A DNA stretch of 64,000 nucleotides from Haemophilus pittmaniae (lineage in GTDB: Bacteria; Pseudomonadota; Gammaproteobacteria; Enterobacterales; Pasteurellaceae). The stretch is taken from the NCBI RefSeq assembly GCF_900186995.1, contig NZ_LT906463.1, positions 1 through 64,000 on the forward strand, in the 5' to 3' direction. Below, piece by piece: positions 9,980 to 20,764 of the stretch (position 1 is its first letter; each line of letters opens with the position of its first letter). Both the position numbers and the translations under genes were made by a program. Below the pieces are notes generated by a model, which was not told where the DNA came from, did no database searches, and saw only the letters and a list, made by a program, of their open reading frames with translations.

Positions 9980-10951
9980 TTAAAATTGAATCTCATTGAG
10001 TTTCTCAAGGGTGAGCTGCTCTTTTTTGCTGGATGCGACTTGTTGCAGACTTAAATCAACACCTTTTGCCAATAATTGTTTAAAGGCTTCTACATCGGCT
10101 GGGCCCACAGCAACTGCTTGGGAAAGCATCTTGTTGCCTTCGCGGTGGGTCATACCGCCTACATTCACTTTATCGATTTTCACGCCGCCATCGATTAAGC
10201 GCAAAATATCCGCCGGATTGGTAACCAACCATAGGATATTCTTACCCGCATATTTCGGGTTGTGATATACCTTGATGGCTTTCTCCACAGGGATCACATA
10301 GGATTTCAAATGTGGTGGAGCAACCTGTAACAATAAATCGCGACGTAATGGATCCTGTGCTACATCATCGCTCACCGCAAAGATCGCTTCGCATTTCACC
10401 GCTTTCGCCCAAGAGGTTGCCACTTGGCCATGGATCAAACGGCTATCGATACGTAATAGGGAAATATTCATATTACCTTCACGCGGCGTATTGTCGTTGC
10501 TGGCTGGTGCAGTCGCTGGCTGGCTAGCCGGTTTTGGTGCGCTTGGCGCTTTCGCTTCGGCTGGTTCACGGAAGGATTTAATTGCAGCCACACCCACTTC
10601 CTTGGCAGTTTCTACCAATTCAGGTAATGAAGCACCATCTTTGGCATCCAATACTTCCAATAGCATTGGCAAGCTAATACCGGTAACAATATCGGTATTG
10701 TCTCGGCCACTGGCTACGCGGCTGGCCGCGTTGTAAGGGCTACCGCCGAATAAATCGACTAAGAACAACACCGGTTCATCTGCCGGCAGGGTTGCAATAA
10801 TGGCATTATATTTTTCCACCAAATGCTCACCGCCTTCACCGGGAAGGAATGTAACAACATGGCAGTTTTCGTCTTCGCCATACACCATTGCGGCGGAATT
10901 GACGATTTCTTCGGAAAACTTACCGTGTGTCGCAACGATAATATGGGTCAT
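9980..10951 (-). CDS. manX: PTS mannose-family subunit IIAB
   Basis: This cytoplasmic two-domain phosphocarrier takes phosphate from HPr and passes it to the sugar. The 323-residue protein has an IIA domain with phosphorylatable His9 (VATHGKF), a Pro/Ala-rich linker at about 130-158, and an IIB domain with His174 in the motif DSRLIHGQV. Domain order and length match E. coli ManX. It is the first gene of manXYZ. A good ribosome site (GAGGAGG) precedes the ATG. A promoter with a CRP-like site at the class I distance lies upstream, consistent with catabolite control. Confidence 0.96.
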   Translation of the reverse strand: MTHIIVATHGKFSEEIVNSAAMVYGEDENCHVVTFLPGEGGEHLVEKYNAIIATLPADEPVLFLVDLFGGSPYNAASRVASGRDNTDIVTGISLPMLLEVLDAKDGASLPELVETAKEVGVAAIKSFREPAEAKAPSAPKPASQPATAPASNDNTPREGNMNISLLRIDSRLIHGQVATSWAKAVKCEAIFAVSDDVAQDPLRRDLLLQVAPPHLKSYVIPVEKAIKVYHNPKYAGKNILWLVTNPADILRLIDGGVKIDKVNVGGMTHREGNKMLSQAVAVGPADVEAFKQLLAKGVDLSLQQVASSKKEQLTLEKLNEIQF

Positions 10952-11029
10952 TAAAACCTCCTCTAAATCAACATAAATCTCGTTTAATGCGATTGCTTCT
11001 CAACGTAAACGATTGCATAAACGAGCTAG

Positions 11030-11094
11030 AGTCTAACTATTTGGAGTAATCCGTCAACATAAAAAAATAAAAAAATGTGATTAGGATCAAACTT
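11030..11094 (-). promoter_or_regulatory. manX promoter with CRP-like site
   Basis: On the minus strand TTGACG (11057-11052), a 16-base spacer and TAGACT (11035-11030) form a plausible promoter. Upstream, TGTGA-N6-TCAAA (11076-11091) matches the CRP half-sites in 9 of 10 positions. Its centre is about 61 bases before the predicted transcription start, the classical class I CRP position. Confidence 0.6.
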
Positions 11095-11223
11095 TTGATA
11101 TTTTAGAAATGCCATAAAAATTAGCCCTTTTACCGGGAACTCACAATAATTAGTGGGGAATGGTAGCTATTTGTCCCCAATGGCTCCTTTTAATCCAACT
11201 CCTCCGATTAGCTAATAGAATGA

Positions 11224-11628
11224 TTTCACTCCATTAATTCACTCCATCTCATCACTTCGGCTTTTCAACCCCACCTCCCCACGACAATTAATGGCGATAA
11301 AAAAATACTAATAGCTCGCGCCCTAATTCAACAATCCAAACTCTTGATTATGGATGAACCAACTGTCAGTTTGGATTTTGGCAACCAGATCCGCCTACTG
11401 GAAAAGATCCGTCAATTGCGGCATCGGCAAATTTCCCGCATCATTACAACCCATAATCCACAGCAAGCGATGTTTCTAGCACAGGATATTTTGCTGCTAG
11501 ATCAACAATACGGTGCTCACCAAGGTGCACGGGAAATGCTTTTAACTACCGGCCAATTGGCTAAAATTTATCGTGTTAGCGAAGCACAACTGACCCAATA
11601 TTTAAGGAGTCCATTCGATGATAATTGA
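11224..11628 (+). pseudogene. 5'-truncated ABC transporter ATPase remnant
   Basis: The frame reads as the C-terminal half of a FecCD-type ABC ATPase: ILIARALIQQSKLLIMDEPT covers the region after the signature motif plus Walker B, then LITTHNP-like switch sequence (RIITTHNPQQAMFLA) and the tail. No Walker A exists upstream, and the residues where LSGGQ should stand read INGDKK, so the N-terminal half and signature are lost. The frame is open from a stop just before 11224. A TTG at 11344 could start a peptide, but it would lack nucleotide binding. The end overlaps the methyltransferase start, so the pair was once one operon, probably for metal or metallophore uptake (inference). Confidence 0.75.
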
Positions 11629-12415
11629 TGATATTAACTTTAATGAGCTGTATTTAAATCACCTTAAAGCCAGCAAACATTATTCCCTACCGGCGGATAA
11701 ATGGGACAAAAAAGCCCGCAATATGGCGCAAAATATGATTGGAAAAATCAGTAAGTACAATGATACGTTGCTGGCAGCCATCCACTTACAGCCTGATGAA
11801 ACCCTACTGGATATCGGCTGTGGACCCGGTACGCTAGCCATCCCTCTGTGTCGTCAAGGCAAAGCGGTATATGCCTTGGACTACAGCCGTGGAATGTTGG
11901 AGGTATTACAGGAATACAAAGAGCAGCTGCATTTGGATAACCTGCATTTGCTACATAAATCCTGGCATGATTCATGGGAAGATGTACCACAGGCCGATGT
12001 GTTGCTTGCCTCACGCTCTACCTTGGTGGATGATTTAGACGATATGATAGACAAACTCTGCGCCAAGGCGAAAAAGCGGGTGTACCTCACCTCGGTTACC
12101 CAACGGCACTTCTTAGACGAAGGCGTTTTACAGGCTATCGGCCGTCAAAATGCAGGATTTCCAAGTTATATCTATCTACTAAACCGCCTATACCAACGTG
12201 GAATCCAAGCCAATTTGAATTTTATCGAAACGGAATCAGGCGTTTTCCAAGGGAAGACTTACGAAGATTTACTCACTTCCGTTGAATTTAGCCTTGGTGC
12301 ATTGAATGATGGCGAAAAAACTGCACTTGCGAATTTTTATCAACAACGCCAACAAAGTGGACAACCAATCTACCATGGGCAACGTAAATGGGCGTTGATC
12401 TGGTGGGAAATTTAG
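11618..12415 (+). CDS. class I SAM-dependent methyltransferase
   Basis: The 265-residue protein has the SAM-binding motif I LLDIGCGPGTLAIPL near residues 63-77, followed by the acidic residue of motif II (ALDYSRGMLEVL). The substrate is not recognisable. The start ATG at 11618 has AAGGAG about 8 bases upstream and overlaps the end of the ABC ATPase remnant by 11 bases. Methyltransferases of this type occur in gene clusters with FecCD-family transporters, so it may be a leftover from a transport cluster whose ATPase has decayed; that is inference. The reading frame itself looks intact. Confidence 0.8.
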   Translation: MIIDDINFNELYLNHLKASKHYSLPADKWDKKARNMAQNMIGKISKYNDTLLAAIHLQPDETLLDIGCGPGTLAIPLCRQGKAVYALDYSRGMLEVLQEYKEQLHLDNLHLLHKSWHDSWEDVPQADVLLASRSTLVDDLDDMIDKLCAKAKKRVYLTSVTQRHFLDEGVLQAIGRQNAGFPSYIYLLNRLYQRGIQANLNFIETESGVFQGKTYEDLLTSVEFSLGALNDGEKTALANFYQQRQQSGQPIYHGQRKWALIWWEI

Positions 12416-12430
12416 ATTTTTACAACAACC

Positions 12431-12492
12431 ATAATGAAATCAATGACTTATAATCAATTTTAGGAAAAACTTTGGTTTTCGCAGGGGCGTTT
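12431..12492 (+). repeat. IHF-site intergenic repeat, copy 3
   Basis: This copy has a degenerate left arm. The IHF match AATCAATGACTTA is intact, and TTTTAGGAAAAACTTT plus a terminal GGGGCGTTT follow. From the middle onward it is nearly identical to copy 4, including the terminator behind it. Confidence 0.85.
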
Positions 12493-12501
12493 CAATTTGC
12501 A

Positions 12502-12536
12502 TAAAAAAAGCGGCTTTAAGCCGCTTTTTTAGTTTT
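12502..12536 (+). terminator. intrinsic terminator after the methyltransferase gene
   Basis: A palindromic GCGGCTT/AAGCCGC stem has A-runs before it and T-runs after it. It is almost identical to the terminator behind argD (16918-16947). Confidence 0.85.
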
Positions 12537-12598
12537 TTCTAATGACACTCATTAACTTCCCACCTGGTACAACCAGTAAAAAATTTAACATTTCACCC

Positions 12599-12653
12599 TT
12601 GCCCCGAAAAAATAATTTTGTATATTTATTCACAACTTAAGCATATTTATTCA
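12599..12653 (+). promoter_or_regulatory. argC promoter with two ArgR boxes
   Basis: TTGCCC (12599-12604), a 16-base spacer and TATATT (12621-12626) form the promoter. Two ARG boxes overlap or follow it: TGTATATTTATTCA (12619-12632, 13 of 14 to TGAATWWWWATTCA) and AGCATATTTATTCA (12640-12653, 12 of 14). Their 21-base offset equals the box spacing used by the ArgR hexamer. Confidence 0.82.
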
Positions 12654-12675
12654 TTTTGTTTTTTCGGAGGGCAGC

Positions 12676-13704
12676 ATGCGGGTCGGCATTTTAGGGATCA
12701 CAGGCTACAGCGGAATGACGCTTTACAGCCTCTTAGCACAGCATCCTAAGGTTACGGAAATCGTTCTTTATGGTAATGCGCAACATCAGGCGGATTTAAC
12801 CTTGCAGGATGTGGTACCTGCATTTGGCAATAACCCGCAACCAATTCAAGCTTTTGATACGGCCAAAATACAACAGGAAACCGACTGTTTATTTTGTGCG
12901 ACGCCATCGGGTGTCACCGCACATTTAGTAGGCCCGCTATTAGCCGCCCAGTTTCCGGTTATCGATCTATCCGGCGATTTCCGGCTACACAGCGCCAAAC
13001 TCTATCAACATTGGTATCACCAAACAGACAGAATCTTACCCAATGCGGCACAAATCACCTATGGTCTAAGTGAATTCACCGACAGCTACCAAAGCTATAT
13101 CGCCAATCCCGGCTGCTATGCCACCGCGACCTTATTAGCCTTGGCACCACTTGCTAAAGCGGGTTTGTTGAAGAGCGATTTTATCGTTGTTGATGCCAAA
13201 TCAGGCGTATCCGGTGCAGGAAAAAATCCCTCCGCCTCTGCCCATTTCCCGGCAATCAATGAAAATTTGCAGGTTTATCGCCTCAATCAACACCAACACA
13301 TTCCGGAAATTATGCAGCAACTCAAGAAATGGGATGGGCAATTGGACGCGATTCAATTTTCTACCACATTACTGCCGATCACTCGGGGTATCATGGTGAA
13401 TATTTATGCAAAAATTAAAAATTCCATCAGCCAGTCCGCAATAGAACAATTATTTCAGCAGACCTATGCACAAAGCCCTTTTGTGCGGTTTCGCGGAGCC
13501 ACTCTACCGACCATTAAAGAAGTCGTTGGCTCAAATTTTTGTGATATTGGCATCAACTGGAATCCACGGACTCAAATCGTCACCTTAGTTTCTGTAATTG
13601 ATAACCTAATGAAAGGCGCTGCCGGTCAAGCCGTGCAGAATTTTAATAAATATTTTGGATTTGAGGAGACGCTGGCGCTTCCTAAATATCCGTTGTTCCC
13701 TTAG
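12676..13704 (+). CDS. argC: N-acetyl-gamma-glutamyl-phosphate reductase
   Basis: ArgC reduces N-acetylglutamyl phosphate to the semialdehyde with NADPH, the third step of arginine synthesis. The 342-residue protein has the nucleotide-binding start GILGITGYSGMTL and the catalytic Cys147 in ANPGCYAT. The ATG has a CGGAGG ribosome site. It is the first gene of argCJBD and lies directly below a promoter with tandem ArgR boxes, so arginine should repress it. Confidence 0.96.
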   Translation: MRVGILGITGYSGMTLYSLLAQHPKVTEIVLYGNAQHQADLTLQDVVPAFGNNPQPIQAFDTAKIQQETDCLFCATPSGVTAHLVGPLLAAQFPVIDLSGDFRLHSAKLYQHWYHQTDRILPNAAQITYGLSEFTDSYQSYIANPGCYATATLLALAPLAKAGLLKSDFIVVDAKSGVSGAGKNPSASAHFPAINENLQVYRLNQHQHIPEIMQQLKKWDGQLDAIQFSTTLLPITRGIMVNIYAKIKNSISQSAIEQLFQQTYAQSPFVRFRGATLPTIKEVVGSNFCDIGINWNPRTQIVTLVSVIDNLMKGAAGQAVQNFNKYFGFEETLALPKYPLFP

Positions 13705-13715
13705 AAGGAGGATTT

Positions 13716-14915
13716 ATGCAGCACAATTTATGGCAACAACAACCTTTTTGCTGGCCGCAAGGCTTTACTTCCGATGCAGTACATGCCGGTTTACGGTATA
13801 GCAGATTGGATCTCGGCTGGTTGGTTTCCGCAGTGCCGGCGAATGCAGCGGGCGTATATACCACCAATAAGGTTTGCGCCGCGCCAACTACCATTACTAA
13901 AAATCAGGTACAAACCACCCAGCAATTACAAGCCTTGATCGTTAACAGTGGTTTCGCCAATGCTTGTACCGGCGAACAAGGTACTCAGGATGTGTATACC
14001 GAACAACAATTGGTTGCCGATAAACTTGGTATTGCACCGACATTAGTCGGCGTAGCCTCAACCGGCCTGATTGGTAGCCCTTTACCAATGGATAAAATGG
14101 CAGCAGGGATCGGCCAATTAAAGCAAACCGATAACCACTTAATCACACAAGCCATTCTAACTACTGATACCAAAGCCAAAACCCTATGCTTGAAACTCTC
14201 CGTAGATGGCAAACTCTGCACTCTCACCGGGTTTGCTAAAGGTTCCGGCATGATCCATCCGAATATGGCAACCATGCTCGGTTTTGTAGTTACCGACTGT
14301 GCCATTGATGCGCTCACCCAACAAGCATTACTCAGTGAATTAACGCCACAAACCTTTAACCAAATTACCGTGGATGGCGATACTTCCACCAATGATATGG
14401 TGCTGCTATTAGCTAATGGTCTGGCTGGTAATCAACCGGTAAACGAAGAGCATCCGGAATATGCCAAAATCAAACAGGCATATCACTTTATGCTTACCGA
14501 ATTAGCCAAAATGATTGCACAAGATGGCGAAGGAGCCACCAAACTGATTGAGGTCAACGTAAAAGGAGCAAAAAACGAAACCCAAGCACGTATTGCAGCT
14601 AAAAATATCGTGGGTTCCAGTTTGGTGAAAAGTGCAATCTTCGGAGCAGATCCAAACTGGGGACGGATTATTAGCTCGCTTGGCGCTTCGCAAATCGAAC
14701 TGGAACCTACACAAATTGATGTGTCGATTAATCAAATGGCAGTAGTAAAAAATGGAGTCGCCACCAGCTTTAACCCCGATGAGGTGAGCGAATTATTGAA
14801 AAATTCCACTATTGTGATTGATGTGCAGCTACATTCCGGAGAAGGACAAGGTCAAGCCTGGGGCTGCGATCTCACCTATGAATACGTCAATATCAATGCA
14901 TCTTACTCAACATAG
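13716..14915 (+). CDS. argJ: glutamate N-acetyltransferase / ornithine acetyltransferase
   Basis: ArgJ moves the acetyl group from N-acetylornithine to glutamate, giving the cyclic arginine pathway. The 399-residue precursor self-cleaves before a Thr nucleophile; the site is visible as KGSGMIHPNMATMLGF with Thr186. AAGGAGG precedes the ATG 11 bases after argC. Its presence explains why no argE is needed beside these genes. Whether it is mono- or bifunctional (using acetyl-CoA as well) cannot be read from sequence. Confidence 0.95.
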   Translation: MQHNLWQQQPFCWPQGFTSDAVHAGLRYSRLDLGWLVSAVPANAAGVYTTNKVCAAPTTITKNQVQTTQQLQALIVNSGFANACTGEQGTQDVYTEQQLVADKLGIAPTLVGVASTGLIGSPLPMDKMAAGIGQLKQTDNHLITQAILTTDTKAKTLCLKLSVDGKLCTLTGFAKGSGMIHPNMATMLGFVVTDCAIDALTQQALLSELTPQTFNQITVDGDTSTNDMVLLLANGLAGNQPVNEEHPEYAKIKQAYHFMLTELAKMIAQDGEGATKLIEVNVKGAKNETQARIAAKNIVGSSLVKSAIFGADPNWGRIISSLGASQIELEPTQIDVSINQMAVVKNGVATSFNPDEVSELLKNSTIVIDVQLHSGEGQGQAWGCDLTYEYVNINASYST

Positions 14916-14924
14916 GACGATATT

Positions 14925-15656
14925 ATGCAGAATTTAATCGTCATCAAAGTCGGCGGCAATGCCTTAACCGAACTGACCGCTGATTTTTATCAAACCTTGT
15001 CAGCCTGGCGGGCACAGGGCAAACAGATTTTACTGGTGCATGGCGGTGGTAATGAAATTAGTCGTTACGCCGAGCTATTACAGTTACCCATCATCAAACA
15101 GGATGGCATTCGGGTGACCGATGCGGAAACCTTAAATGTCACCAAAATGGCATTAATGGGGCTGGTGCAACCGCTAATACTGCAACAATTATCCGCCCAC
15201 GGATTACCGGCCTTAGGTTTAAATGCCGCCACCAATGGTTTGTTGTTGGGGGATTATTTGGATAAGGCAAAATTTGCCGCGGTGGGGCAAATCCAAGCAG
15301 TTAATCAAGCTTTCCTACAAAACATTCTGCCGCACTTTATCGGCGTATTAGCACCATTAGCAATGACTGCGCAGGGCGATTGGTTGAATGTCAACGGTGA
15401 TACTGCAGCCGCCAATATCGCAACCTTATTGGATGCTGAAAAACTTTATCTACTGACCGATGTGGAAGGAGTTCTAGAGCAGGGAAAATTAATCAAAACC
15501 CTAACTCACAGTGAAGCTACTGAGCTGATTGAACAAGGAATTATTACGCAAGGGATGCAACCAAAAATCACGGCAGCATTTAGTGCCAAACAAGGCGGCG
15601 TAGCGCAAGTACAAATTTGCGGCCAACTCAGCGTTGCCGGTACACAGATTATTTAA
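14925..15656 (+). CDS. argB: acetylglutamate kinase
   Basis: ArgB phosphorylates N-acetylglutamate, the second step of the pathway. The 243-residue protein belongs to the amino-acid kinase family: KVGGNAL at the N-terminus binds ATP phosphates and LVHGGGNEIS is the glycine-rich substrate loop. It is somewhat shorter than E. coli ArgB (258), and it lacks the long N-terminal helix of arginine-inhibited kinases, so feedback control is more likely through argC transcription than on this enzyme. It sits 9 bases after argJ. Confidence 0.93.
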   Translation: MQNLIVIKVGGNALTELTADFYQTLSAWRAQGKQILLVHGGGNEISRYAELLQLPIIKQDGIRVTDAETLNVTKMALMGLVQPLILQQLSAHGLPALGLNAATNGLLLGDYLDKAKFAAVGQIQAVNQAFLQNILPHFIGVLAPLAMTAQGDWLNVNGDTAAANIATLLDAEKLYLLTDVEGVLEQGKLIKTLTHSEATELIEQGIITQGMQPKITAAFSAKQGGVAQVQICGQLSVAGTQII

Positions 15657-15674
15657 ATTTTACGGGAGCAAAAT

Positions 15675-16823
15675 ATGAGCGCACTTATGCAAACCTACAA
15701 TCGCTTTCCCTTTGAAATCGTGCAAGGCGAAGGCGTGTATTTAACCGATAATTTCGGTAAGCAATATCTGGATTTCACTAGCGGTATCGGGGTTTGTAAT
15801 CTCGGCTATAACCATCCGCAACTCAATGCGGCAGTTAATACACAATTAGGCAAAATCTGGCACACCTCAAATCTTTACCAAAGCAGTTTGCAGGAAAAAG
15901 TGGCAGAAAAACTGATAGGCAATGCACAAAAGCAGGTGTTTTTCTGCAATTCAGGCACCGAAGCAAATGAGGCAGCAATAAAACTGGCCCGTAAATTTAC
16001 CGGCAAAAGCAAACTACTCTCCTTTCATCATTCCTTTCATGGACGTAGTATTGGAGCCCTTTCGGTAACCGGCAATGATGCAATTAAACACGGCTTTGGC
16101 GAACTGTTGGCTGATATTGAATTCGCCCCTTACAACGACGATGCCGCCTTAACTCAAATCAATGACCAATTGGCAGCAGTTATTTTAGAAGTGATCCAAG
16201 GGGAAGGAGGGGTTACTGCGGCTAATGCGAACTGGCTGCAACGGGTTGCACAACAATGTCGTGCAGCCGGTGTCTTGTTAATTATTGATGAAGTACAAAC
16301 CGGCATCGGCCGTACCGGTAAACTGTTTGCCTATCAGCATTATGCCATCGAACCCGATATCATTACCCTAGCCAAGGGTTTGGCGAATGGTTTGCCATGT
16401 GGTGCAATGATTGCTAACAGTAAAATTGCAGCATCCTTTGATTATGGTGCGCACGGCTCCACCTTTGGCGGCAATCCGTTAGCGATGGCTGCCGCAGCGA
16501 CGGTGTTGGAGTTAATGGATGCGGCCTTATTGAAAAACGTGCAACAAAAAGCCAATGGGTTTTATCAGCTGTTGGAGGATCAATTGAGTGACTGCGCTGC
16601 CGTTGAAGCTATTTCCGGTAAGGGGTTGATGTTAGGTATTCGGCTGATTGAATCGGTACCGGTCAAAAATGTGGTAGAAAAGCTGCATCAACAAGGTCTG
16701 TTAACCCTTTCCGCGCGTGGCAATACCTTACGCTTGCTACCACCGCTGGTGATCAGCGAAATACAGTTGCAGCAAGGACTGCACCTGATTAAACAAGTGT
16801 TAAGCGATGCCGTAGCAAAATAG
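15675..16823 (+). CDS. argD: acetylornithine aminotransferase
   Basis: ArgD transfers an amino group from glutamate to N-acetylglutamate semialdehyde using PLP. The 382-residue class III aminotransferase shows IIDEVQTGIGRTG and the PLP lysine Lys234 in TLAKGLANGLP. Enzymes of this group may also act on succinyl-diaminopimelate in lysine synthesis. It is the last gene of argCJBD; an IHF-site repeat and a terminator follow. Confidence 0.95.
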   Translation: MSALMQTYNRFPFEIVQGEGVYLTDNFGKQYLDFTSGIGVCNLGYNHPQLNAAVNTQLGKIWHTSNLYQSSLQEKVAEKLIGNAQKQVFFCNSGTEANEAAIKLARKFTGKSKLLSFHHSFHGRSIGALSVTGNDAIKHGFGELLADIEFAPYNDDAALTQINDQLAAVILEVIQGEGGVTAANANWLQRVAQQCRAAGVLLIIDEVQTGIGRTGKLFAYQHYAIEPDIITLAKGLANGLPCGAMIANSKIAASFDYGAHGSTFGGNPLAMAAAATVLELMDAALLKNVQQKANGFYQLLEDQLSDCAAVEAISGKGLMLGIRLIESVPVKNVVEKLHQQGLLTLSARGNTLRLLPPLVISEIQLQQGLHLIKQVLSDAVAK

Positions 16824-16843
16824 CAACCACATACTTTTCATCC

Positions 16844-16909
16844 ACCTCTAATAAAATCAATGACTTAGAGTTGATTTTAGGAAAAACTTCGGTTTTCGCA
16901 GGGGCGTTT
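16844..16909 (+). repeat. IHF-site intergenic repeat, copy 4
   Basis: The arms CTCTAA and TTAGAG bracket the IHF match AATCAATGACTTA. TTTTAGGAAAAACTTC and a terminal GGGGCGTTT follow. Its right part and the terminator behind it are a near copy of the cassette upstream of argC. Confidence 0.88.
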
Positions 16910-16917
16910 GAATTTGC

Positions 16918-16947
16918 ATAAAAAAAGCGGCTTTAAGCCGCTTTTTA
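16918..16947 (+). terminator. intrinsic terminator of argCJBD, also serving yfcZ
   Basis: The stem AGCGGCTT/AAGCCGCT (16926-16933 and 16935-16942) has A/T runs on both sides, so it can end transcription from argD (+) and from the convergent yfcZ (-). Confidence 0.85.
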
Positions 16948-16956
16948 TCTGTCAGG

Positions 16957-17247
16957 TTAGGCGATTTTCATTTGGAAAATTAATAATTCCGCTTGGCAAC
17001 AGAAAGCAAAAACCGCTTTCAACACATAGCCCCCTTCCACTTTTTCAATTGCCGATTCGATCACACAAGGTTCGCTTTCGATTTCACGGGCTTTAGCGGT
17101 GTAATATTCCAAAGCACCTTCAGCATCTTGGCTGGTGGCATAAAACTGTTCAAGCGGAAAACTGCATTCGCTGTTATCCATTAGTGAATTTACATCAAAG
17201 GTATTGCAACCTACACATTCAATCGGTTTATCGGTTTGAATTGCCAT
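16957..17247 (-). CDS. yfcZ: YfcZ/YiiS family protein (DUF406)
   Basis: The 96-residue protein matches the small YfcZ/YiiS family of gammaproteobacteria: an early Cys pair (ECVGC), the block [23 protein letters not shown] and the end [11 protein letters not shown]. The function of the family is unknown. AGGAGC precedes the ATG. It is transcribed toward argD and away from nothing obvious; trpS lies upstream in the same direction with a 57-base gap. Confidence 0.88.
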   Translation of the reverse strand: MAIQTDKPIECVGCNTFDVNSLMDNSECSFPLEQFYATSQDAEGALEYYTAKAREIESEPCVIESAIEKVEGGYVLKAVFAFCCQAELLIFQMKIA

Positions 17248-17304
17248 TTTTTGCTCCTTTTTATTTAAAAATCATAAAAGCCGCCTATCCCGACAGCTTT
17301 GCGA

Positions 17305-18309
17305 TTATTTCGCGGCGACAAAACCCACCGCTTGATACACTTTAGCCAGCGTAGCTTGAGCACGTGCTCGGGCTTTTTCGGCACCTTGACGGAGGATCTC
17401 ATCAAGCAATGCTTCATCGTTACGATATTGGTAGAAACGTTCCTGCAAACCACTCAATAACTGCGATACTTCATCGGCAACTGCAGTTTTTAGATGGCCG
17501 TACATTTGGCCGGCAAATTGTGCCTCCAATTCGGCTACAGATTTATCGCTTACCGCGGATAAGATATCCAATAAATTGGAGACCCCCGCTTTATTCTGCA
17601 CATCATAGCGAATCACCGGTGGCTCATCGGAATCGGTCACCGCACGTTTAATTTTCTTAGCGACGGATTTTGGATCTTCCAATAAGGTCACCACGTTATT
17701 ACGGTTATCATCGGATTTGGACATTTTCTTTTGCGGATCTTGCAAAGACATAATGCGGGCGCCCGCTTTACCAAGAAAAATTTCCGGAATGGTAAAAATA
17801 TCACCGTAGAGGGCATTAAAACGAGCAGCGATATCGCGGGTAATTTCTAAATGTTGTTTTTGGTCATCGCCCACCGGCACGCTTTTCGCCTGATACAGCA
17901 AAATATCCGCAGCCATTAACACCGGATAATCAAATAAACCAACATTAATGTTTTCCGCATAGCGGGCGGATTTATCTTTAAATTGGGTCATTCGGCTCAT
18001 TTCACCGAAGTAGGTATAACAATTGAGTACCCAAGCCAATTGGGTATGTTCCGGAACATGGGATTGCACGAAAATGGTGCTCTTGTTCGGATCAATACCA
18101 CATGCCAAATACAACGCTAATACATCCAACGTGGCTTTGCGCAAGGCTTGTGGATCTTGGCGAACGGTGATGGCATGCAAATCCACCACACAGAAAATGC
18201 ATTCGTAATCGTCCTGCATTTTCACCCAGTTGCGAAGCGCGCCTAAATAATTGCCGATGGTCAATTCACCGGACGGCTGCACGCCGCTAAACACAATTGG
18301 TTTACTCAT
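17305..18309 (-). CDS. trpS: tryptophanyl-tRNA synthetase
   Basis: This enzyme charges tRNA-Trp. The 334-residue class I synthetase has the HIGH-like element TIGN at 17-20 and the KMSKS loop at 195-199, and matches E. coli TrpS in length. It is divergent from hflD, with about 157 bases between them that hold both promoters; I see no leader peptide or T-box there. Confidence 0.97.
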   Translation of the reverse strand: MSKPIVFSGVQPSGELTIGNYLGALRNWVKMQDDYECIFCVVDLHAITVRQDPQALRKATLDVLALYLACGIDPNKSTIFVQSHVPEHTQLAWVLNCYTYFGEMSRMTQFKDKSARYAENINVGLFDYPVLMAADILLYQAKSVPVGDDQKQHLEITRDIAARFNALYGDIFTIPEIFLGKAGARIMSLQDPQKKMSKSDDNRNNVVTLLEDPKSVAKKIKRAVTDSDEPPVIRYDVQNKAGVSNLLDILSAVSDKSVAELEAQFAGQMYGHLKTAVADEVSQLLSGLQERFYQYRNDEALLDEILRQGAEKARARAQATLAKVYQAVGFVAAK

Positions 18310-18466
18310 TGATTATCCTTATAGCTTTTAAAAAACGCGCCTATGATAGCAAAATTTTTTGCGAGAGTTCAAAAGATGCGTGAAAAATGCTAGAATCCGC
18401 GCAACTTTTTTTCGGGCAAATTTACGCCGTCGATGATTTTAGACGGTCCTTTCGGATGAGCAATAA

Positions 18467-20469
<2,003 letters not shown>

Positions 20470-20476
20470 TCCTCTC

Positions 20477-20508
20477 AAGGCCAACGCCAAGTTGGCCTTT
20501 TTCTTTTC
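20477..20508 (+). terminator. intrinsic terminator of purB
   Basis: The stem AAGGCCAAC/GTTGGCCTT (20477-20485 and 20491-20499) has a 5-base loop and runs into TTTTTCTTTT. Confidence 0.92.
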
Positions 20509-20522
20509 CCCTATTATTTTGC

Positions 20523-20587
20523 AAACGCCCCCTCAAAAAGAAACGCTTTTATTAAAACAAGATTTAACTCATTGATTTTATTGACAT
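20523..20587 (-). repeat. IHF-site intergenic repeat, copy 5
   Basis: On the minus strand the copy has a degenerate left arm, the IHF match AATCAATGAGTTA and a terminal GGGGCGTTT. It belongs to the minus-strand variant with G before the TTA. A separate inverted repeat AAGTGGA/TCCACTT (20596-20616) follows. Confidence 0.78.
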
Positions 20588-20764
20588 TACTTTAAAAGTG
20601 GAGATTTTATCCACTTACCCTATTCAGTCCTATTTTTTCACTGCAATAGAGAGAATTTTTCTGGTAAAAACAATGAAATATCGCTAAAGTGTCGTCATTT
20701 TCCCACTTTGTCAGTCGGAATTATTTAGTGTGAATGAGCGCTTTTACATCAAAAAGGAAAAATT

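Noticed and set aside
18427..18446. CCGTC/GACGG hairpin before hflD as a terminator
   Set aside because: Only a 5-bp stem with a 10-base loop and no T-run; too weak to call.
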